From contig NZ_JNZA01000006.1 in NCBI RefSeq assembly GCF_000717345.1, positions 157,139 through 221,138 on the forward strand: a DNA stretch of 64,000 bases, written 5' to 3'. Position 1 is the stretch's first letter. Every line of letters begins with the position of its first letter. Positions 25,892-32,291 of the stretch are shown in pieces. The translations under genes and the position numbers were made by a program. Below the pieces are notes generated by a model. That model worked only from the letters and a program-made list of their open reading frames with translations, made no database searches and was not told where the DNA came from. This DNA is from Streptomyces lydicus (GTDB lineage: Bacteria > Actinomycetota > Actinomycetes > Streptomycetales > Streptomycetaceae).

Positions 25892-26254
25892 ATGGAGCTG
25901 GAACAGGCATTGCATGCCGCGCGGGCACTGGTGCTCGCCGACCTGGTGGCGGACGAGGTGGCCGACGCCGACATCGTCTCGCTCGTGGAGGACGCGGTCG
26001 CCCACCGCCGTTGGTGGGTGGAGCAATGGCCTGAAGGCGCGGAATTCGTCGCGGGCCTGATAGCCCAGGACGTCCAGGACGCCCTCCTGGAGCGGTACGG
26101 CCGCTGGCCGCTCTGCCCGGTGTGCACCGGGACGGGTGACCCGCATGCCCTCGATGTCGCCCCCGAGTTGGGGCCCGACCCGCACTGGGTCTGTCCGAAG
26201 ACGGCGGTCGCGGTGGCCCCGGTCGGCCGGCTCCGCGCTCCGGCGGAGGGCTGA
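25892..26254 (+). CDS. Conserved hypothetical protein with CxxC zinc-type motif
   Basis: About 120 residues, function unknown. An N-terminal helical half (MELEQALHAARALVLADLVADE) is followed by HRRWWVEQWPEGAEFVAGLIAQDVQDALLERYGRWPLCPVC, then a CPVC...WVCPK pair that could bind one zinc. The style resembles small Streptomyces proteins of unknown role. ATG 25892 is preferred, as GACAAT lies 6 bases upstream in a leaderless arrangement; ATG 25883 is the alternative. It is followed after one base by a possible 31-codon reading frame, then by the DUF4031 gene, suggesting one transcription unit. Confidence 0.6.
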   Translation: MELEQALHAARALVLADLVADEVADADIVSLVEDAVAHRRWWVEQWPEGAEFVAGLIAQDVQDALLERYGRWPLCPVCTGTGDPHALDVAPELGPDPHWVCPKTAVAVAPVGRLRAPAEG

Positions 26255-26255
26255 G

Positions 26256-26351
26256 ATGGCCGCGGCGCGGAGGGCGCGGACAGCCGGCGCACGCAGGGCC
26301 GGGGCGGTCAGGCCGCAGGGGGCCGGCGCGGCGATCCGGCCGGAGCGCTGA
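26256..26351 (+). CDS. Possible 31-residue basic protein
   Basis: A short frame that exactly bridges its neighbours: the preceding gene stops one base before its ATG (TGAGATG) and its own stop is one base before the next GTG (TGAGGTG). GGAGGG lies 5 bases upstream of the ATG, a good ribosome site. 28 of 30 codons end in G or C. The product (MAAARRARTAGARRAGAVRP and 11 more residues, AIRPER end) is basic and low in complexity, so it may only serve translational coupling. No family is recognised. Confidence 0.35.
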   Translation: MAAARRARTAGARRAGAVRPQGAGAAIRPER

Positions 26352-26352
26352 G

Positions 26353-26628
26353 GTGGCGATATACATCGACCGGCCGATCTGGCCGGGCCACGGCCGGATG
26401 TGGTCGCACCTGGTGAGCGACGCATCCTTCGACGAACTGCACGCCTTCGCGGCGCGCATCGGCGTCCCCCGGCGGGCGTTCGAACGCGATCACTACGACC
26501 TGCCGGCGGAGCGGTACGCCGACGCGGTGCGGGCCGGGGCGGTGGAGGTCGGCAGCAAGGAACTGCTGCGGCGGCTGACGGAAGCGGGCCTGCGCCGCCC
26601 CAAGCACCGCCCGGCGCCGCGGCCCTGA
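26353..26628 (+). CDS. DUF4031 protein
   Basis: A 91-residue cytoplasmic protein of the DUF4031 family, function unknown. It shows the family's conserved opening AIYIDRPIWPGHGRMWSHLVSD, then FDELHAFAARIGVPRRAFERDHYDLP, and a C-terminal KELLRRLTEAGLRRPK. The His, Asp and Arg residues are conserved enough to suggest metal or nucleotide binding, but no activity is known to me. The GTG at 26353 has GGAG 7 bases upstream. It probably forms a unit with the CxxC protein before it. Confidence 0.75.
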   Translation: MAIYIDRPIWPGHGRMWSHLVSDASFDELHAFAARIGVPRRAFERDHYDLPAERYADAVRAGAVEVGSKELLRRLTEAGLRRPKHRPAPRP

Positions 26629-26790
26629 GACACCCCCCTCGGGAGGGGGCCCCTCGCGGCCGGCTCCGGTGGCGGCCTCCCGCGGCGCGTCGCAGCGGCG
26701 GCCGGCCGGCGCACCCCCGCACGATAGGGCTGACCGCGCGCCCAACCGCTGCACCACCCGCCGTACCGCGGCGTGAGAAAGGGGACAGCC

Positions 26791-27336
26791 ATGTCAGCCA
26801 GTACACCGGGCCGAGCACCGGTCACCGAGCTCGACCCCGCCTACAGCACCGAGGACGCCACGGCGATCGCCTGGTCCGCGGCCGTCGGCGGGATGACCGA
26901 GGCGGAGATCTTCTGGCTCAGCACCGTCCGGCCCGACGGCCGCCCGCACGTCACCCCGCTGCTCGCCGTCTGGGCGCAGGACGCCCTCCACTTCTGCACC
27001 GGCCCCGGTGAGCGCAAGGCCAAGAACCTCGCCGCCAACCCGCACTGCGCGCTGACCACCTCGACGGCCGGCGGCAACGACCTGCACGCAGGGCTCGATG
27101 TGGTCGTCGAGGGCGACGCCGAGCGGGTCGAGGACGAGGCGACGCTGCGCCGGCTGGCCGAGCTGTACGTGGGCAAATACGGCAGCGACTGGCAGTTCGA
27201 CGTCCGCGACGGCGCGTTCCACGGGCAGGCCGGTTCCGCCGTCGTCTTCCGCGTCGAGCCCCGCCGGGCCTTCGGCTTCGGGCGCGGCGAGTCGGTCTAC
27301 AGCCAGACGCGGTGGACGTTCGACAACGGGGCGTGA
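26791..27336 (+). CDS. PNPOx-like FMN/F420-binding split-barrel protein
   Basis: A 181-residue protein of the pyridoxamine 5'-phosphate oxidase-like superfamily. It has the split-barrel pattern AEIFWLSTVRPDGRPHVTPLLAVWAQDALHF, then ERKAKNLAANPHCALTT, then LDVVVEGDAERVED, and ends RRAFGFGRGES(VYSQTRW). Streptomyces has many such proteins, some F420-dependent reductases; the length and lack of the PNPOx C-terminal dimer region make true pyridoxine oxidase unlikely. AAAGGGG precedes ATG 26791. It stands alone, followed by a tandem-repeat region and a convergent MFS gene. The cofactor cannot be decided. Confidence 0.78.
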   Translation: MSASTPGRAPVTELDPAYSTEDATAIAWSAAVGGMTEAEIFWLSTVRPDGRPHVTPLLAVWAQDALHFCTGPGERKAKNLAANPHCALTTSTAGGNDLHAGLDVVVEGDAERVEDEATLRRLAELYVGKYGSDWQFDVRDGAFHGQAGSAVVFRVEPRRAFGFGRGESVYSQTRWTFDNGA

Positions 27337-27346
27337 CGGCGTGCGC

Positions 27347-27422
27347 GGGCCGGGACGGTGCGCGTGGGGCGGGACGGTGCGCGTGGGGCGGGACGACAGG
27401 TGTGGAGCGGGACGATATGGGT
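27347..27422. repeat. 19-bp tandem repeat
   Basis: Four consecutive 19-base units (27347-27365, 27366-27384, 27385-27403, 27404-27422) with the shared core GGGGCGGGACG, plus a partial fifth. The first two are almost identical. The block fills the gap between two convergent genes. Confidence 0.8.
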
Positions 27423-27476
27423 GGGGCGGGCGAGGAGCGAGGCAGAGGCCCCCGCTCCGCACCCGCCCGGTGCCGC

Positions 27477-28736
27477 TCAGTGCTGTTCGACGCTCTCCGG
27501 AGCCGGCGCGTCCGCGGCCTTCGGTGACGCCGCGACCAGCCGGGAGCGGTTGGTCGCGCGGTGCAGCCGGAAGGCGAACGCGGTGGTGAGCACGGCCACC
27601 GCCGCCAGCGCCGCACCGGTCCAGGCCACCGACGGGTAGCCCCAGCCGGCGCCGATGGCCAGGCCGCCGAGCCACGGGCCGAGGGTGTTGCCGATGTTGA
27701 AGGCGGCGGTGGTGGTCGCGCCGGCCAGCGTCGGCGCGGCGTTCGCCACGTTGAACATCCGGGCGTTGAGAGCCGGGGCCGTGGTGAAGGCCGTCACCCC
27801 CAGCATCAGGGAGAGCGCGACGGCGGCGACGGGGCTGTGCGCGGTCAGCGCCAGCACGGCCAGCACGACGGTGGAGGCGGAGATGCCACCGAAGAGCGTG
27901 CCGAACAGGTGCGCGTCGGCGATCCGGCCGCCGATGAACGTACCGATCAGCGCGCCGACACCGAAGAGCGCGAGGACCGTCGGCACCCAGCTCTCGGCGA
28001 GCCCGGCGGTGTCGGTCAGCAGCGGCGAGAGATACGAGAAGAGAGCGAAGACCGCGGCGCCGTTCATGGCGGTGGCGGTCAGCGCCAGCCAGACCTGCTT
28101 GTCCTTGTAGATGGCCAGCTCACGACGCAGCTGCGGGCGGTCGTCGCCGGTGGGCACGGCCGTGCGGGGCACCAGCGCGGCCACGCCGATCAGGCCGATC
28201 GCGGCCAGCCCGGCCACCGCCCAGAAGGCGGCCCGCCAGCCGGCGTGCTGACCGAGCAGGGCGCCGGCCGGGACGCCCGCGATGTTGGCGATGCTCAGAC
28301 CGCCGACCATCACGGCCATCGCCCGGGCCCGCGCGGTCACCGGCACCAGCGACACCGCGACCGCCGCGCCGACCGCCCAGAACCCCGCGCAGGCCAGCGC
28401 GCTCACGACACGGGAGGCGAACAGGACGCCGTAGGACGGGGCCAGCGCGCCCGCCACCTGGCCGAGCCCGAAGACCGCCAGCAACGCCATCAGCGTCGTA
28501 CGCCGGGGGAGCCGGAGCGTCGCCGCGGCCAGCACGGGGGCGCCGACCACCATGCCGATCGCGAACGCCGAGACCAGCAGACCCGCCCGCGGGATGGAGA
28601 CATCCAGGTCACGGGCGAGCGGCTGGAGGATGCCGGAGAGCATGAACTCGGACGTGCCGAGCGCGAAGACGGAGAGGCCGAGGACGTAAACGGCTACGGG
28701 CAGGCGGGCGCGCGCGGAAGGAGACGGAGCTGGCAT
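27477..28736 (-). CDS. MFS exporter of the Cmx/CmrA (DHA1) type
   Basis: A 419-residue membrane protein with 12 predicted helices. VYVLGLSVFALGTSEFMLSG and FAIGMVVGAPVLAAATLRLPRR (motif A region) are typical of the Cml/Cmx chloramphenicol exporters, AraJ and related DHA1 drug/sugar effluxers. IANIAGVPAGALLGQHAGWR corresponds to antiporter motif C. The true substrate cannot be inferred. There is no clear ribosome site before the ATG, so the message may be leaderless, as seen in other genes of this window. It is convergent with the PNPOx-like gene and has no adjacent regulator. Confidence 0.82.
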   Translation of the reverse strand: MPAPSPSARARLPVAVYVLGLSVFALGTSEFMLSGILQPLARDLDVSIPRAGLLVSAFAIGMVVGAPVLAAATLRLPRRTTLMALLAVFGLGQVAGALAPSYGVLFASRVVSALACAGFWAVGAAVAVSLVPVTARARAMAVMVGGLSIANIAGVPAGALLGQHAGWRAAFWAVAGLAAIGLIGVAALVPRTAVPTGDDRPQLRRELAIYKDKQVWLALTATAMNGAAVFALFSYLSPLLTDTAGLAESWVPTVLALFGVGALIGTFIGGRIADAHLFGTLFGGISASTVVLAVLALTAHSPVAAVALSLMLGVTAFTTAPALNARMFNVANAAPTLAGATTTAAFNIGNTLGPWLGGLAIGAGWGYPSVAWTGAALAAVAVLTTAFAFRLHRATNRSRLVAASPKAADAPAPESVEQH

Positions 28737-28871
28737 GTCAGCTACTAACCGCGGTAGGACGCCTTACATTCCCGCCGTGGGCCGGTCGCGGACGTGATCT
28801 CGGCCATGCGGAACGGCGGACCGGGAGACCGGGGGGTGTCGGGGGCGGGCGGGGTGGTCCCGCCGCCGTCC

Positions 28872-29579
28872 TCAGCCGCCCAGCAGCTCCAGCTCCGTGG
28901 AGAGGTTCCGGCGGGCCAGGTGCTCCCAGCGGTCGTACCCCAGCGGGGTCCTGAACAGGCGCGGCAACGCGAGGAGTTGCCGCAGCACGGCGGAGCGTCC
29001 GGTGGCGAAAGCGGGTTCCGGCACGAAGGCGTACTCGGCGCGGACCGCCGCCGCGTACGCCGCGTAGGCGTCCGGCGCGCCGGCGAGCACCGCGAGGTCG
29101 GCGTCACACAGCACCTCGCCGTCGGGGTCGTCGGGCGCCGGGTCGTGGGTGACGGTGAGCCGCACCAGACGGGCCACCTCGGCCGTACGGGCCGCGCCGA
29201 CGCCCAGCTCGGGCAGCGCGCGTTCGGCGAGGGCAGCGCTGCGCTCCTCGTTCTCGGAGCGGTCCGGCCGGTAGACCGCGTCGTGGAACCACGCCGCCAG
29301 CTGGACGACGCTCAAGTCATCGGCATGCGTGGCCAGTTCGTCGATGCGGTCGAGGACCGCCGTCAGGTGCTCGACGGTGTGGTAGCGGCGGTGCGGCTCG
29401 CTCCACCGGGTGAGGAGGTTGTCGGCGTACGGCCCGGGGTCGGGGGCCGGATCGCCTCCGGGTGCCGCGGATCGTCTGCTGCCACGGGCCTCGGCGACGG
29501 TGGCGGCCCAGCGCCGGCGGAGTTCCGGCGCCGGGTCGGTGGTGTCTGCCGTACGGGACGCGGGGGTCATGCGAATCAT
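28872..29579 (-). CDS. HD-domain metal-dependent phosphohydrolase-like protein
   Basis: About 235 residues. It shows the HD-superfamily pattern: YHTVEHLTAVLDRIDEL, then LAAWFHDAVY with the HD pair, and later VLCDADLAVLAG with the last Asp. This form, with 'predicted metal-dependent HD superfamily phosphohydrolase' features, is common and of unknown substrate. The N-terminus is a variable Ser/Thr/Pro/Asp-rich stretch. ATG 29579 is preferred (AAGG 4 bases upstream) over ATG 29570. The gene is divergent from cutC, and the DasR-like site between them lies 35-50 bases before this start, so both genes could be affected. Confidence 0.8.
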   Translation of the reverse strand: MIRMTPASRTADTTDPAPELRRRWAATVAEARGSRRSAAPGGDPAPDPGPYADNLLTRWSEPHRRYHTVEHLTAVLDRIDELATHADDLSVVQLAAWFHDAVYRPDRSENEERSAALAERALPELGVGAARTAEVARLVRLTVTHDPAPDDPDGEVLCDADLAVLAGAPDAYAAYAAAVRAEYAFVPEPAFATGRSAVLRQLLALPRLFRTPLGYDRWEHLARRNLSTELELLGG

Positions 29580-29613
29580 TGTGCCTTGGGGCCGACCAGC
29601 CCGTACGCTGGAT

Positions 29614-29629
29614 ATTGGACTAGACCTGT
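29614..29629. promoter_or_regulatory. DasR-like element between the HD-domain gene and cutC
   Basis: ATTGGACTAGACCTGT matches the dre pattern ASTGGTCTAGACCAST at 13 of 16 positions, the same score as the site in front of nagKA. It lies 57 bases upstream of the cutC start and 35 bases upstream of the divergent HD-domain start. Confidence 0.65.
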
Positions 29630-29685
29630 TGTCGGGTGCGGCGCTGGTCAGCCGCGCCACGTCGTCGCTGAAGGATTGAGGTCAT

Positions 29686-30411
29686 ATGAGCAAGCGCGCG
29701 CTCCTGGAGGTGATCGCGCTCGGACCGCAGGACGCGGTCGCCGCCCAGGCCGGCGGTGCCGACCGCCTGGAACTCGTCACCGACATGGCGGCCGACGGGC
29801 TCACCCCGCCCAGGGCCACCTTCGCGGCGATCCGGGCGGCCGTCGACCTCCCGCTGCGGGTGATGCTGCGGGCCACCGACGGGTTCGCGGCCGGTGACCC
29901 GGCGGCGCTGTGCGAGGAGGCGGCGGCGCTGCGGGCGGAGGGCGCCGAGGAATTCGTCCTGGGGTTCCTGACCCCGGACGGGCGGCCCGACCTGGAGGCG
30001 GTGGCCGCGCTGGCCGAGGTGATCGACGGCTGCCGGTGGACCTTCCACCGGGCCATCGACCGGGCCGCCGACCGCGAGGCGCTCCGCAAGGAGCTGGCGG
30101 GGACGGCGGGCGCCGCGGGGCTCGACACGTATCTGACGGCCGGTGACGCACGCGGCGTCGAGGCGGGGCTGCCGGTGCTGCTCGCCGAACAGGCGCGGAC
30201 CGCGGCGGCCGAGCCCGGGTACGCGCCGCGGATCCTGGTGGGCGGCGGACTCGGACTCGGCCATCTGCCGGCGCTGCGCGCGGCCGGCCTCGACGCCTTC
30301 CACATCGGCGGCGCGGCCCGGCCGGACGGCTGGTCAGCCCCGGTGGACGCCGCGGCGGTACGGGAGTGGCGGGAGGCGCTCGACGGGGTGGCGGTCCAGA
30401 GGATCTCGTAG
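29686..30411 (+). CDS. cutC: CutC-family TIM-barrel protein
   Basis: A 241-residue protein of the CutC family, once linked to copper homeostasis in E. coli though the role is disputed. The barrel motifs are clear: LLEVIALGPQDAVAAQAGGADRLELV at the N-terminus, GLTPPRATFAAIRAAVDLPLRVMLRA, FVLGFLTPDGRPD, CRWTFHRAIDRA, and a final ILVGGGLGLGHLPALRAAGLDAFHIGGAAR. The fold resembles sugar-phosphate and amidohydrolase barrels more than a metallochaperone. GGATTGAGG lies just before the ATG. A DasR-type site 57 bases upstream ties it to the amino-sugar regulon. The next gene converges, 10 bases after its stop. Confidence 0.88.
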   Translation: MSKRALLEVIALGPQDAVAAQAGGADRLELVTDMAADGLTPPRATFAAIRAAVDLPLRVMLRATDGFAAGDPAALCEEAAALRAEGAEEFVLGFLTPDGRPDLEAVAALAEVIDGCRWTFHRAIDRAADREALRKELAGTAGAAGLDTYLTAGDARGVEAGLPVLLAEQARTAAAEPGYAPRILVGGGLGLGHLPALRAAGLDAFHIGGAARPDGWSAPVDAAAVREWREALDGVAVQRIS

Positions 30412-30421
30412 GTCAATACAC

Positions 30422-31675
30422 CTAGGCCACGCCCTGCGGCGAGTCGGCGGTGCGTGCGGGTGCGGGGGCCGGCGTCCCGGAGGACGTAGCGATCAGGGTG
30501 GTGCCACCGGGGCCGTCGGTACCGGCGCCGCCCCCGCTCACCCGTCGCCGGGTGCTGACCGCCCCCAACGACACAGCGACCAGGGCCAGCACGGTCGACA
30601 CGAGCGGGAACCAGTGCGCGCCGAGGACGGTGAGGGCAAGGCTGCCGACGCCGCCGGCGGCGGCCACCCCCAGATAGAGGGCGCTGCTGTTGAGGGAGAT
30701 CAGCAGCGGGGCGCTGGAAGGTTCGATGGAGGCCAGGTGGTGCGGCAGCGCGACCGCGACGGCCCAGCCGGCGAGCGGCGCGACCCCGGCGTAGAGCAGC
30801 GCTCCGGTCATCGTCGCGGAGGCCCAGGGGAGGGCGAGGAAGGCCGCCGCGGCCGCGCTGCCACCGGCGAGCAGGACGACGCGTACGCCGAAGCGGTCGA
30901 CCGCGCGGCCGCCCAGCCAGTTGCCGGCGACCGAGGTGACCCCGGAGACCAGCATGACCAGGCTGAGCCGCCCGGCGTCGCCGCCGGTCGCGGGGCGGAC
31001 CGCCGTACCGAGATAGATGTAGACCACGTTGATGGCGAGGAAGAAGACCAGGGTCGTGGCGGCCGCCACCAGGACGCGGCGGTTGCGCAGCGGGGCCAGC
31101 CGGGCGCGCAGGTCGGGGGCGGCGGCCGGGGCCGGCAGGTCGCGCAGCAGGAGCGCGAGGCCCAGGAACGCCGCGGCGCCCAGGGCGACCACCAGCCACA
31201 TGGTCAGCCGCCAGTCCGTACGGCCGAGGTAGGTGCCCAGGGGGACGCCGAGCGCCGTGGCCACGGTCATGCCGCCGAGCACGGTGGCCAGGGCGCGCCC
31301 GCGGCGCTCCGGCGGTACGAGGGTGGTGGCGACGGCGTTGGCGGTCGGGGTGTAGAGCGCGGCGCCGGCGGCGGCCAGCACCCGGGTGGCCAGCAGGATC
31401 GGGTAGGTGGGGGCGACGGCGCTGAGCGCGTTGGCGACGGTGAAGACGGTGAGCGCGGTCAGCAGCAGCCGGCGCCGCGGCCACCGGGCGGCGGCGGTGG
31501 CGAGCACCGGGGCGAGCACGGCGTAGGAGAGGGCGAAGACGGTGACAATCTGGCCGGCGGCCGGGACGGAGACGTCCAGGTCGCGGGCGACGAGGCCGAG
31601 GATGCCCGCCATGACCATGGAGTCGGTGCCTACGGCGAAGGTGCCGAGGGCGAGCAGTAGCAAACGGAGACGCAC
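30422..31675 (-). CDS. MFS exporter of the DHA1 family
   Basis: A 417-residue membrane protein with 12 predicted helices, LALGTFAVGTDSMVMAGIL in helix 1, ARWPRRRLLLTALTVFTVANALSAVAP at motif A, and ATALGVPLGTYLGRTDWR at motif C, typical of drug/sugar efflux DHA1 proteins. The tail is Gly/Thr/Pro-rich. GTG 31675 is preferred since GAAGGA lies 5 bases upstream; a GTG 8 codons earlier exists. It is divergent from an ArsR-family regulator, and the gap contains a perfect GTTTGA-N6-TCAAAC palindrome, so it is probably that regulator's target. Substrate unknown. Confidence 0.85.
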   Translation of the reverse strand: MRLRLLLLALGTFAVGTDSMVMAGILGLVARDLDVSVPAAGQIVTVFALSYAVLAPVLATAAARWPRRRLLLTALTVFTVANALSAVAPTYPILLATRVLAAAGAALYTPTANAVATTLVPPERRGRALATVLGGMTVATALGVPLGTYLGRTDWRLTMWLVVALGAAAFLGLALLLRDLPAPAAAPDLRARLAPLRNRRVLVAAATTLVFFLAINVVYIYLGTAVRPATGGDAGRLSLVMLVSGVTSVAGNWLGGRAVDRFGVRVVLLAGGSAAAAAFLALPWASATMTGALLYAGVAPLAGWAVAVALPHHLASIEPSSAPLLISLNSSALYLGVAAAGGVGSLALTVLGAHWFPLVSTVLALVAVSLGAVSTRRRVSGGGAGTDGPGGTTLIATSSGTPAPAPARTADSPQGVA

Positions 31676-31726
31676 GGGTGTCCTTCCCGGTACGAACACG
31701 GTGGGGTGAGGGGAACGGGCAAGTAA

Positions 31727-31744
31727 GTTTGATGTGCGTCAAAC
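31727..31744. promoter_or_regulatory. Palindromic operator between MFS exporter and ArsR regulator
   Basis: GTTTGA-TGTGCG-TCAAAC, a perfect 6-base inverted repeat. A further TCAAAC half-site follows at 31767-31772. Probable binding site for the ArsR-family protein encoded next to it. Confidence 0.6.
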
Positions 31745-31844
31745 AATAGAGACAGTTGGATGGATGTCAAACAGTTTCCGGGGAGAAATCGGGAGAGAAA
31801 TAGGGTGGGTGGGTGAGCGCGAGGCGGAAGGAGGCGGTGCGGCC

Positions 31845-32195
31845 GTGGTGAAGGGCGCCCATGAGGATGAGGGTGTGCTGCTGGAGCAGCCGGACGTCGA
31901 GGACATCCAGCTGGTGAAGGTGCTGCACGCGCTCGGGGATCCGACGCGGCTGCATCTGCTGCGGGTCTACGCGAGCGGGGAGCAGTGCGACTGCTCGTCG
32001 GAGCGGCTGGGCGTCGGGCATCTGCACAAGTCGACCGTGTCGCACCACATGCGGATCATGCGCGAGGCCGGACTCACCTCCACGCGGTCGGTCGGGCGCA
32101 ACCGCTATGTGCAGTTGCGCCGCGCCGACCTCGATACGCGGTTCCCCGGCCTCCTGGACGCACTCCTCAAGTCCCTTGAGGGGGAGGAGCTGTGA
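31845..32195 (+). CDS. ArsR/SmtB-family transcriptional regulator
   Basis: A winged-helix regulator (about 116 residues from the chosen start). It shows LVKVLHALGDPTRLHLLRVYASGEQCDCSSE, then the recognition region LHKSTVSHHMRIMREAGLTSTRSVGRNRYVQLR. A CDC pair follows helix 2 near the usual metal site of ArsR proteins, but two thiols alone are not proof of metal sensing; many Streptomyces relatives sense other signals. GTG 31845 (GGAGG 10 bases upstream) is one possible start; ATG 31764 overlaps the operator half-site and is less likely. It is divergent from, and probably represses, the MFS exporter. Confidence 0.78.
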   Translation: MVKGAHEDEGVLLEQPDVEDIQLVKVLHALGDPTRLHLLRVYASGEQCDCSSERLGVGHLHKSTVSHHMRIMREAGLTSTRSVGRNRYVQLRRADLDTRFPGLLDALLKSLEGEEL

Positions 32196-32291
32196 CGCCC
32201 TGGGGGTGCGTGGGGCGTGTAGGGGCAACGGGGCACCAATGCCGGCCCGTCAACTTCTCTCCGTACGCGTCCCGTTCCGGCCGGTAGGGCG

